A stretch of 56,701 nt of DNA from Fidelibacterota bacterium (GCA_004124475.1 SCKK01000020.1:1-56701); one strand, 5' to 3'. Positions 1-9,891 are shown, counted from the first letter of the stretch. Notes: generated by a model from the letters alone, not told the origin. Translations and numbers: made by a program.

Positions 1-84
1 CGTTCTATATACCATCATACCGCGACAAAACTTCTTGAAAAACTAAGAGCCGGGTGTAAAGTAAGAACACAATATCAGCTATAA
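1..84 (+). CDS. Possible C-terminal end of a gene cut by the window edge
   Basis: The first frame is open from base 1 to a TAA at 82-84, giving 27 residues that end in KVRTQYQL. I do not recognise the family. About 20 bases later (around 105-126) comes a stretch, TTTTTGAGGAAGCCCTAAG, that resembles an insertion-sequence terminal repeat. A transposase tail is therefore one possibility, but nothing in the residues proves it. The short length means the frame could also be chance. Confidence 0.2.
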   Translation, partial: RSIYHHTATKLLEKLRAGCKVRTQYQL

Positions 85-185
85 TATGTTGCTAATTTGA
101 AAATATGACTTTTTGAGGAAGCCCTAAGTATAAACAGAAAACATCCTATTGCCATAGAAGCGTACAAAACATCTCTTTTGAACAT
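75..185 (-). CDS. Short ORF with hydrophobic N-terminus, possibly a truncated secreted-protein gene
   Basis: A 36-codon ORF starts at the ATG at 185, behind a strong AAGGAGGA ribosome binding site. It begins MFKRDVLYASMAIGCFLFIL, which looks like a signal peptide or membrane anchor, then stops at TGA 75-77. After about residue 21 the sequence runs into the GGGCTTCCTC stretch that may be an insertion-sequence end. I infer the 5' stub of a gene broken by insertion. Just upstream, at 229-255, is an 8-codon ORF (MKSYLTYK) with a perfect GGAGGTGA site. It could be a leader peptide or another stub. Function unknown. Confidence 0.25.
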   Translation of the reverse strand: MFKRDVLYASMAIGCFLFILRASSKSHIFKLATYYS

Positions 186-490
186 TTTAAAATCCTCCTT
201 ACTCGGATTTTTAGGCTAAATGTTGTTTTTATTTATAAGTAAGATAACTCTTCATTCTCACCTCCTGTCAAGATAAAATTCGGTTCTTCTGCAATTTAGT
301 TGATAGAAATTGAAAAAGAATTTTGTAAAGCTTTTTGAAGATGCTCTTACCAGAGAGAAGAAAAGATTATTGGCACTTTTTATAGAGAAAATCATGATTG
401 ATCAGACTAACGATCAAGCCAAGTTTCTCGTAAGAAAGATTCCTAAAATCAATAACTTAATAGCAGATCATATTTATACAGACAAGAGTG

Positions 491-564
491 TAGCGGTGGA
501 GGGACTCGAACCCACGACACGCGGATTATGATTCCGCTGCTCTAACCAACTGAGCTACACCGCC
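491..564 (-). tRNA. tRNA-Met (CAT anticodon), elongator type
   Basis: Read on the minus strand this is a complete 74-nt cloverleaf. The acceptor stem is GGCGGTG/CACCGCT with a G1:U72 wobble, and the D arm is GCTC-AGTTGGTTA-GAGC. The anticodon stem GCGGA/TCCGC encloses the loop ATCATAA, so the anticodon is CAT, followed by a five-base variable loop. The T loop is TTCGAGT, with a U:U mismatch at the second T-stem pair. Because the first base is paired and the anticodon stem lacks the three G:C pairs of initiators, elongator Met is favoured over fMet. A lysidine-modified tRNA-Ile with a CAT gene is the alternative. CCA is not encoded. It lies 33 bases upstream of the pepA stop codon. Confidence 0.95.
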
Positions 565-597
565 AATAATTCCGTCTCTGGCAGGCGAATTTACTTC

Positions 598-2085
598 CTA
601 AGCTAAGATATTCAAAAGCTCAAGGGATAATCTAACACCCACGCCAGAAGGTCCAGATGGAATGTAGGGTCTATCTTTATCCCACCATGCCGTACCTGCG
701 ATATCCACATGAGCCCAGGGAATATCTCCTGTAAATTCTTTCAGGAAAGCACCTCCTGCAATTGTGCCCGCTTGACGAGCCGAACCTATATTTTTCACAT
801 CAGCGATTTTGCTCTTAATGTCTTTACAGTATTCGTCCCAAAGAGGAAGTTCCCACACCCTTTCACCTGACTTCTCGCCTGCTTCAATTAAAGCTTCTAT
901 CAATTTTCGATCTGTTCCCATCACACCACTGGCTATATGACCCAATGCAACTATAACAGCGCCTGTCAGTGTAGCAAAATTGATCATATACTGGGGATCA
1001 TTGTTTTTCGCAACATAAGCAAGAGCATCTGCAAGAACAAGACGTCCTTCTGCATCGGTGTTCAATATTTCTATGGTTTTTCCATTGTACGCTGTGACAA
1101 TATCTCCCGGTTTTGTTGCATGACCGCCGGGCATATTTTCCGTAGTGGCGATAGCTCCCACAATATTAACATTTGGTTTTAATTCTCCCACTGCTTTAAA
1201 AATACCCAATACTGTAGCAGCGCCACACATGTCATATTTCATTTCATCCATCGCTTTAGATGGTTTGATGGAAATACCTCCGGTATCGAAAGTTATCCCT
1301 TTTCCAATAAACGCTATCGGTTTGTCACCCTTTTCCCCACCCTGGTATTCCAGTAGAATAAATTTGGGTGGTTCATCGGTACCTCTGGCTACAGAAGCAA
1401 AAGCTCCCAAACCCATTTCTGTAAATTCATCCCTTTCGTAGATTTTACATGTCATACCAAACTGGCTGGCAATTTTTTCGGCTTCCGATGCCAGTCTGGA
1501 AGGAGTCATAATATTGCTGGGATGAGATGCAAGATCACGTACAAAACAGACGGCTTCAGCGACGATTCTACCCCTCTCAACTCCATCCCTTCCCGGATTA
1601 TTGATGATACTCACAGAGTCCAAAATTGTCTCATCTTTTTTATCGGTTTTATATTCGAGGAATTTATAAGAACCGAGTACCAATCCTTCAACAAAGGCTT
1701 GAGATACAACTTCATCAGATTCATTTAATGCATCCATTCCAGGAATTTCAGTTACAAATGATTTCCATTTATTATGCTGTGCAGTTTTGACGGCTGTCCC
1801 CCCTGCCTGCCGAAGATTATCCAAACTGAATTCCTCCCGTTTTCCAAGTCCTACTAACATTACTCTCTTTGCCGAACCATCGGGAAATAGTAGACGAGTT
1901 TTTCCCTGTTTTCCGGAAAAATCGCCAGATGATAAACATTTCGAGACAGCTTTCCCAGATGCATCGTCGATATCCAAATTAAAACCGGATAATTTTTCAT
2001 TTTCAAATAAACCCAATACAAGAAGTTCAGGATTAAGCGACTCCCAGGATTGGTTAGATATACCAACGTTTTTTAAATATGCCAT
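598..2085 (-). CDS. pepA: Leucyl aminopeptidase (M17 family)
   Basis: A cytosolic aminopeptidase that releases N-terminal residues from peptides using two metal ions. At 495 residues it has the usual length: an N-terminal macro-like domain (about 1-170) and a C-terminal catalytic domain. The M17 signature NTDAEGRL lies at 342-349. The expected metal and catalytic residues are all visible: K262, D267 (GKGITFDTGG), D285 (KYDMCGA), D344, E346 and R348, each offset by eight from E. coli PepA. The ATG at 2085 follows a plausible AGGGAG-like site (GGGAGTAAAT). The gene stands alone on the minus strand, transcribed away from the glycolate oxidase genes, so 2086-2339 must hold both promoters. No sign of damage. 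Confidence 0.95.
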   Translation of the reverse strand: MAYLKNVGISNQSWESLNPELLVLGLFENEKLSGFNLDIDDASGKAVSKCLSSGDFSGKQGKTRLLFPDGSAKRVMLVGLGKREEFSLDNLRQAGGTAVKTAQHNKWKSFVTEIPGMDALNESDEVVSQAFVEGLVLGSYKFLEYKTDKKDETILDSVSIINNPGRDGVERGRIVAEAVCFVRDLASHPSNIMTPSRLASEAEKIASQFGMTCKIYERDEFTEMGLGAFASVARGTDEPPKFILLEYQGGEKGDKPIAFIGKGITFDTGGISIKPSKAMDEMKYDMCGAATVLGIFKAVGELKPNVNIVGAIATTENMPGGHATKPGDIVTAYNGKTIEILNTDAEGRLVLADALAYVAKNNDPQYMINFATLTGAVIVALGHIASGVMGTDRKLIEALIEAGEKSGERVWELPLWDEYCKDIKSKIADVKNIGSARQAGTIAGGAFLKEFTGDIPWAHVDIAGTAWWDKDRPYIPSGPSGVGVRLSLELLNILA

Positions 2086-2339
2086 ATTTACTCCCTTTTT
2101 CTGGATTTAATTGAAGGGGGTGAAATTATGATAAAAACCGAGAAAAGGAAAGCATCATTGAGTGAATCAATTTATGGGTAAAAATCAGTTATATTGCACA
2201 TATCTGGCAAGATTATCATTCAGTTTTTCCAGAATATCTTTCATTATTTGATTCTCTCTTATGTTATAAAGTTTTCAAAATTTAAAACCTGGTATTGGAA
2301 ATAATACGATAAATTAATTTAACCTCCTTAACTTAGACC

Positions 2340-3779
2340 GTGGCAATTGATTCAATCTTTATCTCCAATTTGCTTTCCCTACTTGGAGAAAATCGCGTAA
2401 TTACTCATCCGGATGAACTCATCGTATTTGAATGTGATGGGCTGACTCTCCACAAACAGATGCCTGATGCCGTGGTCCTCCCCAAATCTACCGAGGAAGT
2501 ATCAGAAATCATTAAACTTTGCCAAACGAATCATACTCCTTTTCTAGCAAGAGGATCCGGTACGGGCTTAAGCGGTGGTGCAATTGCTGTTGAAGGTGGA
2601 GTGATTATTCAAATGTCACTGTTGAACCAAATCCTGAAAATCGACTACGAGGATGAAATTGCAGTCGTTCAACCCGGCGTAATAAATCTTAATTTAACGA
2701 ATGAGACATCACCTGATGGTTACCATTTTGCACCAGACCCCTCAAGCCAAAAAGCATGCACAATCGGAGGAAATGTGGCAGAAAATGCAGGTGGACCACA
2801 TACACTCAAGTATGGTGTCACTGCAAATCATGTAATGGGATTAAAAGTAGTTATGCCTTCCGGAGATATTGTAGAACTTGGAGGAAAAATTGAAGAATTT
2901 TCTGGATATGATTTAGTTGGTTTATTCGTAGGATCAGAAGGAACACTTGGAATAACAACCGAAATTACGGTAAAACTTATCCGAAATCCCGAAGGAGTAA
3001 AGACGTTCCTCGCTACCTATAACACGATCAATGATGCAAGTAATACTGTCTCCAAAATAATCGAATCGGGAATCATCCCAGCAGCAATGGAGTTGATCGA
3101 CAATCTGGTAATACAAGCCGTAGAAAGTCATCTAAAGGCAGGATTTCCAACGAAAGCAGATGCTATTTTACTTATCGAAATCGACGGCGTAAAATCAACT
3201 TTAACTGAGGAAGCAAAAAGAATCGAATCCATTTGCCTCTCCCAGAACGCCGTCAATTTTCAAGAGGCTGAAACAATGGAAGAGCGAAATCTGTTATGGC
3301 GTGGACGAAAAGAGGCGATTGGTGCTTTAGGAAAAGTCACACCGGCATTTTATACAAATGACGGAGTCATTCCCAGATCAAAACTTCCGGAAATACTCGA
3401 ATTTGATTTAGATATAGGAAAACGATATGGACTTGAAATAGCTCATATATGTCATGCTGGAGATGGCAATATTCATCCTATTATATTATATAACCCGGAC
3501 AACAAAAACGAAATTAAACATGCGATTAAAATCTCAGAAGCAATTTTAAAAAAATGCATTGAATTAGGTGGCGCCCTCACCGGAGAACACGGAATCGGAA
3601 CTGAAAAACTTTCTTCTTTCGGTATTATGTATTCTGATAATGACCAGAATCAAATGCTTAGACTAAGAAAAGTTTTTAATCCAACCGATCTTCTTAATCC
3701 GGGAAAAATCTTTCCCGAAGGCGCTAAGTGTGGTGAATCTCGAATAAATCAAACCATAAAAAAGGGGGGTTGGATTTGA
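2340..3779 (+). CDS. glcD: Glycolate oxidase FAD subunit GlcD-like
   Basis: An FAD-linked 2-hydroxyacid oxidase subunit, which in the family oxidises glycolate or D-lactate to the 2-keto acid. The 479 residues follow the family layout. The FAD-binding domain (about 40-220) carries GSGTGLSGGA near 72-81 and GGNVAENAGG in the 140s. The C-terminal FAD-oxidase domain carries CHAGDGNIHP and, near the end, GEHGIG. The start is GTG at 2340 after AACCTCC, a weak site. It overlaps the next gene, with TTGA shared at 3776-3779, and is followed by the GlcF-like gene, giving the full three-subunit enzyme. Substrate cannot be settled from sequence: glycolate, D-lactate and other 2-hydroxyacids are all possible. 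Confidence 0.88.
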   Translation: MAIDSIFISNLLSLLGENRVITHPDELIVFECDGLTLHKQMPDAVVLPKSTEEVSEIIKLCQTNHTPFLARGSGTGLSGGAIAVEGGVIIQMSLLNQILKIDYEDEIAVVQPGVINLNLTNETSPDGYHFAPDPSSQKACTIGGNVAENAGGPHTLKYGVTANHVMGLKVVMPSGDIVELGGKIEEFSGYDLVGLFVGSEGTLGITTEITVKLIRNPEGVKTFLATYNTINDASNTVSKIIESGIIPAAMELIDNLVIQAVESHLKAGFPTKADAILLIEIDGVKSTLTEEAKRIESICLSQNAVNFQEAETMEERNLLWRGRKEAIGALGKVTPAFYTNDGVIPRSKLPEILEFDLDIGKRYGLEIAHICHAGDGNIHPIILYNPDNKNEIKHAIKISEAILKKCIELGGALTGEHGIGTEKLSSFGIMYSDNDQNQMLRLRKVFNPTDLLNPGKIFPEGAKCGESRINQTIKKGGWI

Positions 3780-5056
3780 TTTCTGCAGATCATCTGGAAA
3801 GACAGTTACAAACAATCATAGACGGAAACCGCATCCTTCCACCTCAGCCTTCCATTCCTGTAAAGATCACCGTATTCCCGGAAAACGAACAACAAATTAG
3901 TGAACTCGTCAAATGGGCGACTAAAGATCAAATTACTCTTTTACCCCTCGGTGGTGGAACACATACATTCTCCGGAATAGAAGATTTACACGTGGCTATT
4001 TCCCTGACAAAAATGAATCACCAAATTGAACATGTATCTGAAGATCTGATCGCAACTGTAGCTGCAGGGATGACTTTCAAAGACGTACAGACTGATCTTT
4101 CATCACATGGACAAATGATTCCCCTGGATCAACCCGGAAAACATAACTCAACGATTGGTGGGATGGTCAGTGCTAATGTTTCAGGTCCAAGCCGTCATCG
4201 ATATGGAACCGCTCGGGACTGGGTGATAGAAACCAGACTCATCAATGCAGATGGAAAAGTTGTCAAGTCAGGGGCTAAGGTGGTAAAAAATGTGAGCGGA
4301 TATGATCTCAATAAACTTTATATCGGCGCCAGAGGCACTCTAGGAATACTCACTTATATTTCTTTTAAACTTGCACCCATCCCGAAGTCATCTGTCACTT
4401 TCCGATCCTGTTACAATTCACTGACCGATGCCTTTGCGTTGACCCATCTAATAAGACGGGAATATTTAGACATCGAAAAAATGGTTATAATCAAAGGGAA
4501 ATGGACTCCCGGAAAGACAAAACATTGGTGGTTACTAATAGATCTGGCGGGTACCGAAATTGGAATAGAACCACAAATTAAACACTTATCTAAATTACAT
4601 GATCAGGTAGAAGCAAGACGATGGAACATCACCTCTAAAGAAGACTCTCAACATTTCTGGAACATGGCATGTAATAGAGAAAAATCTGATGATACTATTT
4701 CAAATGAGGATATCTGGGAAGTACGAATGGTTCTGCCAAAAAGGGAGTTACTTCCCTTCCTGGTTGATCTTACTATATCAGATGAAATGAATGTTTCTTT
4801 CAAAATATTTCCTACCAGCGGAATTTGTACAATCGAATTTGTAGGAAAAAAGAGTACAGTCACTAATATATTGAATTTTATTATCAAAGAGGTTAAAGTA
4901 AAAAAGGGGTTGGTTGAGTTTGTAAAAATGCCACCAGATACTAACTTTGAGCGTTGGCCTATACTCCCCCCTTCTTTCCCATGGATTCAAAAAATTAAAA
5001 GGGCATTGGATCCAAATAACATATTTGCACCAGGTACATTTATCGGGGGAATTTAG
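3776..5056 (+). CDS. glcE: Glycolate oxidase FAD-binding subunit GlcE-like
   Basis: The second FAD-binding subunit of the glycolate oxidase complex, about 426 residues. It has the PCMH-type FAD fold (PLGGGTHTFSG near the N-terminus, QPGKHNSTIGGMVSANVSG and SGYDLNKLYIGARGTLGI further on) and ends with the family tail RALDPNNIFAPG. Two TTG codons are possible, at 3770 and 3776. I prefer 3776 because the GGGGGG run at 3764-3769 is then six bases away and the start overlaps the glcD stop as TTGA. The next gene, glcF, begins 222 bases later. That gap (5057-5278) contains a stretch like the dispersed repeat seen near 39.5 kb (TTCCCAAAGGGACTCC). Confidence 0.85.
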   Translation: MISADHLERQLQTIIDGNRILPPQPSIPVKITVFPENEQQISELVKWATKDQITLLPLGGGTHTFSGIEDLHVAISLTKMNHQIEHVSEDLIATVAAGMTFKDVQTDLSSHGQMIPLDQPGKHNSTIGGMVSANVSGPSRHRYGTARDWVIETRLINADGKVVKSGAKVVKNVSGYDLNKLYIGARGTLGILTYISFKLAPIPKSSVTFRSCYNSLTDAFALTHLIRREYLDIEKMVIIKGKWTPGKTKHWWLLIDLAGTEIGIEPQIKHLSKLHDQVEARRWNITSKEDSQHFWNMACNREKSDDTISNEDIWEVRMVLPKRELLPFLVDLTISDEMNVSFKIFPTSGICTIEFVGKKSTVTNILNFIIKEVKVKKGLVEFVKMPPDTNFERWPILPPSFPWIQKIKRALDPNNIFAPGTFIGGI

Positions 5057-5278
5057 AAGGGAAGTATTAAGGAAAAGTGAACACCAGAAAAATGATTACA
5101 ATACAAAATTACATTGATATGCTGGTGTTAATGTGTTTCCCAAAGGGACTCCGTTGGAGCAAGACTAAATGTTTTTGGTATCCCCTCGCAAAAAAACGCA
5201 GACACACTAATAAATGATCACTCAAATACTTAACAACCGTTTAAATAAGGAAACTCCATTCTAGTTTTAATATAGAAA

Positions 5279-6595
5279 ATGTCACATAAACTCTTAATAA
5301 ATCCAATTTACACATCATTCGGAATTAAAGAAAAACATCTGCTTCAGGAGTGTATCCATTGTGGCTTTTGCCTTCCAACCTGCCCCACCTATATTGAGAA
5401 TGGCAAGGAAATGGACTCACCTCGGGGACGTCTCTATCTCATGGAAGCTGCCATGAATGGTGAAATAGATATTTCAGAAAGGTTTTTCGAACATATCGAT
5501 CTCTGTCTGGTCTGCCGAGCCTGTGAGACTGCCTGTCCCTCCGGCGTACAATTTGGCAAACTGATGGAAATCACCAGAGATGTCACACATTCAGTTAGAT
5601 ATAAAAGTTCGGTCAGTAAATTGATTTCCAACTTTATTTTATCAGTTATCATACCTTCACATGGATGGCTTTCCACAATTTTCAAACTTGGATGGCTATA
5701 TCAGAAAACGGGACTTCACTGGGTCACAAAAAATACGTTCATGAAAAATATTCTCCCCGCAAAAATCCGAAACATAAACGAGTCAATACCACCAATACCA
5801 TTCAAAAGATTTGCAAAAAACAATGTACAAACATTTCATGCAATTGGAGAAAAAAAAGGCCGGGTCGCACTTTTCACCGGCTGTGTCATGGACCACCTTT
5901 TCCCCGATGTTCATGCTGCTACAATTCGTATATTGAACTGGAATGGATACGAAGTTGTGATTCCATCAGACCAAACATGTTGTGGAGCCTTGCATGTTCA
6001 TTCCGGAGATGGTAAAACATCAAAACAATTAAGAGACATTAATCTATCCGTATTTTCGGATAGATCCTTCGATATTATCATTTTAAATGCTGCCGGTTGT
6101 GGAGCACATCTAAAGCAATACAAACAAGAAAATAATAAAGATAACCCTACTTATCCCTTTTCAAAAAAAGTGAAGGATTTGACTGAATTCCTTGCAACAG
6201 TCCCTCTTCGTAATCCTGAATTCCCACTATACCTAAAAGTTGTATACGATGAACCCTGCCATTTGATTCACGGGCAAGGTATTTCCGTGGAACCTAAACA
6301 AATAATAAAATCTATTCCAGGGACAACTTTCCTATCTCTGATTGAAAGCGACGCCTGTTGCGGTAGTGCCGGAAGTTATTCTATTACCGAAACGGAAATG
6401 TCTCTAAAAGTACTTGAAAGAAAAATGAACCATATTGCATCCACCGGGGCAGATTGTGTCGTGACTGCGAATCCAGGCTGCCAGATTCAACTCCAATGGG
6501 GTATGAATCGAAAGAATTTATCAATGGAAGTCCTCCACATTGCAGAACTTTTAGACAGAGCCTATCAGAAGAGTAACGGCTATCCCCTTCCCTGA
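5279..6595 (+). CDS. glcF: Glycolate oxidase iron-sulfur subunit GlcF-like
   Basis: The electron-transfer subunit that takes electrons from the flavoprotein subunits. Two 4Fe-4S clusters are indicated by CIHCGFCLPTCP (C25, C28, C31, C35) and CLVCRACETACP (C76, C79, C82, C86). Two cysteine-rich CCG domains follow, with QTCCGALHVHSGD and SDACCGSAGSY, as in GlcF and heterodisulfide-reductase subunit B-like proteins. The length of 438 residues is normal for GlcF. The ATG at 5279 has no strong ribosome binding site. The gene is separated from glcE by 222 bases, so it may have its own promoter. The fused GlcD-GlcF seen in some phyla is not the arrangement here. Confidence 0.88.
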   Translation: MSHKLLINPIYTSFGIKEKHLLQECIHCGFCLPTCPTYIENGKEMDSPRGRLYLMEAAMNGEIDISERFFEHIDLCLVCRACETACPSGVQFGKLMEITRDVTHSVRYKSSVSKLISNFILSVIIPSHGWLSTIFKLGWLYQKTGLHWVTKNTFMKNILPAKIRNINESIPPIPFKRFAKNNVQTFHAIGEKKGRVALFTGCVMDHLFPDVHAATIRILNWNGYEVVIPSDQTCCGALHVHSGDGKTSKQLRDINLSVFSDRSFDIIILNAAGCGAHLKQYKQENNKDNPTYPFSKKVKDLTEFLATVPLRNPEFPLYLKVVYDEPCHLIHGQGISVEPKQIIKSIPGTTFLSLIESDACCGSAGSYSITETEMSLKVLERKMNHIASTGADCVVTANPGCQIQLQWGMNRKNLSMEVLHIAELLDRAYQKSNGYPLP

Positions 6596-6849
6596 TATCA
6601 CTTTCACCCTGACCTGTCAGGTTTGATGACAAAATATTATAACATTCGGCAAGTTTTCCTTAATGTAGATTTCATCGTATTATTGTTAAATGACATAGTA
6701 TCAAATTGAACTAACACTTCATCAACCAATAATCGACTTGAACTATCCAATAAACTTTTCTGTTATTAGGAACTCTTTGTTAAATTCATTCGTTTTTGAC
6801 TCGAAAGATTTAACTTATGCATCTCAGAAAGGTCTAAATAACTATTAAA

Positions 6850-9333
6850 ATGAAAAATGTTCGAATTGTTTTAATTATATTATCTGTGAACTTACTGGCA
6901 CCTGTTTTCCTATCTGGTCAGCGATATTCTCAAAATCAAATTCCCTCTATCGGCATATTAACCGGATCTGTGGTGGATTCGATCTCAAAAAAACCTATTT
7001 CTTACGCCTCAATATCACTGATCCGTATGAGAAATGATGAATTAGTCACAGGTGGTGTAACCGATGAATCAGGACGTTTTGAAATTAAAGAAATTCCTCT
7101 CGGTCGTTACCTTGTATTTATTGAATTCATCGGGTACAAAAAAACCACGATATCTCCTGTAAACCTTTTCCCCGGCAGAGGAGGTGGTATTGAACAGGAT
7201 TTAGGTAAGATTAACTTGCAATTGACCACTATCCAAATGGCGGATGTAGATATAGTGGGCGAACGACCCTTATTTACCCACACCATAGATAAAAAAATAT
7301 TTAATGTTGAAAAGAATACTCTAACTACTGGCGGAACAGCTCTCGATGCCCTTCGACAAATACCAGGCGTGGATGTTGATATGGATGGGAACATCAGCCT
7401 CCGTGGTAATGCCAATGTAAATGTCCTAATCGATGGAAAACCGTCTAGTCTGACTGGTTCAAGCCGGCAGGCGCTCTTAGAGAACATCCTCGCCGATAAT
7501 ATCAGAGATATAGAAGTCATAACAAACCCAAGCGCCAAATATGACCCGGATGGAATGGCGGGTATTATCAACATTGTCCTAAAAGAAAACCGTCTTGCAG
7601 GTCTAAATGGGAATGTATCCATCGGATCCGATTTCAATGACAAGCACAATGGATCGGGACAATTAAACTTCCGGAATGAAAAAGTGAATATTTTCGCAAA
7701 CCTGGGAACCCGCCTGTATATTGGAGATCAGCAAGGAAAGAATCACCGGGAATTCCTAATTAGCCAAGTCTCTTCTATTTTGGATCAAAACACTGTTGGA
7801 GAACGAGAAAGAAATAATATTTTTATCAAGTCCGGAATCGAATTTTTTCCGAATCGTGCAAATACCTTTTCTCTCAATGCTACATATACTGTTGGGGATA
7901 GATCACGGATACGTGATGTTGTTTCAAATCAATCATTAGGTGCATTAGAATCTGAATTTTTACGCACAACGGATAGTGGCAGTGATCGGAAGGGAATGGA
8001 TCTAACATTGTCATACGATCGAAAATTTACGGACCCAAAGCAGAAATTCAGTTTCATGGCTAACCATTCGGTGAATGAAGATGAAAACAATACTGATTAT
8101 GGGATGGAACTTCTTTCAGGAAGTAGTGAATTCGTCGATTTAAATTTCCAAAAAACGGATCGGGATCGAACTAACGGCACAACCAATATCCAGGCAGATT
8201 ATGTCCATCCATTCGGTAACAGATATAAAATTGAAACGGGGTATAAGGGAACGCTCCGTTCCATTGATGACAATTACTGGTCTCAATCAATAAATAATTT
8301 TGGAGAATGGGGCGATGACGATTCCCTGAATAATCATTTTATATATCACGAGAATATTCAAGCTGTTTATACACAGTTTTCTGGTCAGAAGGGACTTTGG
8401 CAATACCAGCTTGGTTCTCGAATAGAACATGTCAATACTGTTTCTGAACTGAAAACAACTGATGAAAAATTTGAAAATCCCTATACAAGCGTTTTTCCCA
8501 GCGGATCCATTTCATACGGGCCACCCAATCTCTTTCAAATTCAGGCAAGTTACAGTCGGAGGATTAACCGGCCTTCATTCCGTAGGCTTAATCCTTTTGC
8601 CAGCTACTCAGACCGACTAAACCTACGGAAAGGAAATCCTTTTCTGAAGCCAGAATACATTGACGTGTTGGAACTGAATATATCCAGGTTTAAACAAGGA
8701 AAGACTATTACAGCCGGAATCTTTTTTCGCCGAACTACGGATAAGATCAGATATCATACTTACGTGCAGGACGATGGTATTTCCGTGACCACGTTTGAAA
8801 ACATCGATAATACTCGAACTTATGGGGCTGAACTAATCCTGTCGGGAGCGCTGGCTCCACAACTTCGAGTGACTTTCAGCGGAAATGTATTCCACGATGA
8901 ATATGATGCTTCCAACATCCTGAATGATTATAATCCTTCATCAACCGGCTTCTCCACACGTATGATGATTATGTGGTCAATTACACCCACGACCGAACTC
9001 TCTGCGTTCAGCTTTTATCGAGGAGCCCGGGACATTCCTATCGGAAGGATCCAGAGTATGTCCTTTTCCAATATATCCATTAAAAAGAAGTTCATAAATA
9101 ATCGATTCAGCATCTCCTTTAGGTTCAATGATCCATTTAATACCATGGGGTTCAGATTCAACGTGTCTGGTGAGGATTGGAAAAAGAAAAGTTCCTGGAA
9201 ATGGGAAAGCCGATATATGACCTTAAATCTCGAATACAATTTCGGGAAGATTGAAGAAAGGAAGTGGAACCAGCGAGAGCGATCGCGAGAGATGAACGGC
9301 GATGACAATATGGATGATTTGGGGGTTGGATAG
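6850..9333 (+). CDS. TonB-dependent outer-membrane receptor, CarboxypepD-reg type
   Basis: An 827-residue outer-membrane protein. Residues 1-24 form a signal peptide ending near FLSGQ. A carboxypeptidase regulatory-like domain follows (about 33-100: GSVVDSISKKPISYASISL through FIGYKK), then a plug domain (about 155-245: ALRQIPGVDVDMDGNISLRG and VLIDGKPSSLTG). The rest is a beta-barrel of the outer-membrane beta-barrel family 3 type seen in Bacteroidota, with a conserved RRINRPSFRRLNPF segment. No SusD-like partner is adjacent, so it need not be a glycan importer. Uptake of a siderophore or peptide, or an outer-membrane assembly role, is equally possible. It stands alone, 254 bases after glcF. 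Confidence 0.88.
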   Translation: MKNVRIVLIILSVNLLAPVFLSGQRYSQNQIPSIGILTGSVVDSISKKPISYASISLIRMRNDELVTGGVTDESGRFEIKEIPLGRYLVFIEFIGYKKTTISPVNLFPGRGGGIEQDLGKINLQLTTIQMADVDIVGERPLFTHTIDKKIFNVEKNTLTTGGTALDALRQIPGVDVDMDGNISLRGNANVNVLIDGKPSSLTGSSRQALLENILADNIRDIEVITNPSAKYDPDGMAGIINIVLKENRLAGLNGNVSIGSDFNDKHNGSGQLNFRNEKVNIFANLGTRLYIGDQQGKNHREFLISQVSSILDQNTVGERERNNIFIKSGIEFFPNRANTFSLNATYTVGDRSRIRDVVSNQSLGALESEFLRTTDSGSDRKGMDLTLSYDRKFTDPKQKFSFMANHSVNEDENNTDYGMELLSGSSEFVDLNFQKTDRDRTNGTTNIQADYVHPFGNRYKIETGYKGTLRSIDDNYWSQSINNFGEWGDDDSLNNHFIYHENIQAVYTQFSGQKGLWQYQLGSRIEHVNTVSELKTTDEKFENPYTSVFPSGSISYGPPNLFQIQASYSRRINRPSFRRLNPFASYSDRLNLRKGNPFLKPEYIDVLELNISRFKQGKTITAGIFFRRTTDKIRYHTYVQDDGISVTTFENIDNTRTYGAELILSGALAPQLRVTFSGNVFHDEYDASNILNDYNPSSTGFSTRMMIMWSITPTTELSAFSFYRGARDIPIGRIQSMSFSNISIKKKFINNRFSISFRFNDPFNTMGFRFNVSGEDWKKKSSWKWESRYMTLNLEYNFGKIEERKWNQRERSREMNGDDNMDDLGVG

Positions 9334-9723
9334 TACAAGAAATAAATGAAAAATTTTTATAATAGTTTTATTCTTAGTTCCTCGTTTGTTATTTGTACCA
9401 GTACCAATTACTAAACTAATAACAAAACAGAAAGATCAGCCTCCTTTTCCAGAAAAATTTTCTGGAAATAATCTCTCATCTCAAAAGCCTACGGACCATC
9501 CTATATTTTTTTATATATGCCAGTTTTAACTATTTAATCGTCGATAGAGGTAAAAATTTAAAAGGATTTCTTTATTATTATATAAGCCTAAAAATCATGA
9601 ATGGCACACTATTTGATCTTTTTTAAGAAGATCAACAAGTTCAATAGGGGTTCTCGATAATTAGTATTGATTGATTAATAATGTCGAACCTCCATTAAAT
9701 CAAATAACAGAAGGAGAATCAAT
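9334..9723. other. Intergenic region with a perfect 11-bp inverted repeat
   Basis: No gene is visible. At 9446-9468 lies a perfect inverted repeat, TTTCCAGAAAA and its complement, around one central A. It has no T-run on either side, so it is more likely a binding site or a stable RNA fold than a terminator. The rest is AT-rich and without recognisable signals. Confidence 0.4.
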
Positions 9724-9891
9724 ATGGGATTCATAGAAGAATCAGATGTTCGCCAAATGTTGAGTGACGAGACTTTGGTAGATGAAAATATCATTGCCCT
9801 CGTCAGCGATCCCGGTGTATTTAAAAAACTTGCGCATGGTATCTTTACGAAAGAAATCGTGTTTATATCTAATAATATTCATGTGATATAA
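9724..9891 (+). CDS. Small hypothetical protein, 55 aa
   Basis: A 55-codon ORF behind a strong AGAAGGAG ribosome binding site, beginning MGFIEESDVRQMLSD and ending TAA at 9889-9891. The N-terminal 45 residues are acidic and predicted helical (DETLVDENIIALVSDPGVF). The last ten (VFISNNIHVI) look unrelated and may mark a truncation. It sits 125 bases upstream of the large T9SS-sorted protein and could be co-transcribed with it. I do not recognise the family. A leader-like or regulatory role is only a guess. Confidence 0.5.
   Translation: MGFIEESDVRQMLSDETLVDENIIALVSDPGVFKKLAHGIFTKEIVFISNNIHVI

Noticed and set aside
310-531. A 73-codon plus-strand ORF starting at a TTG
   Set aside because: No ribosome binding site, and its end (AVEGLEPTTRGL) is the well-known false translation of the antisense of a tRNA gene, here 491-564.
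7107-7649. A 180-codon minus-strand ORF inside the TonB-dependent receptor gene
   Set aside because: Antisense to a clearly coding region, with no recognisable domain.
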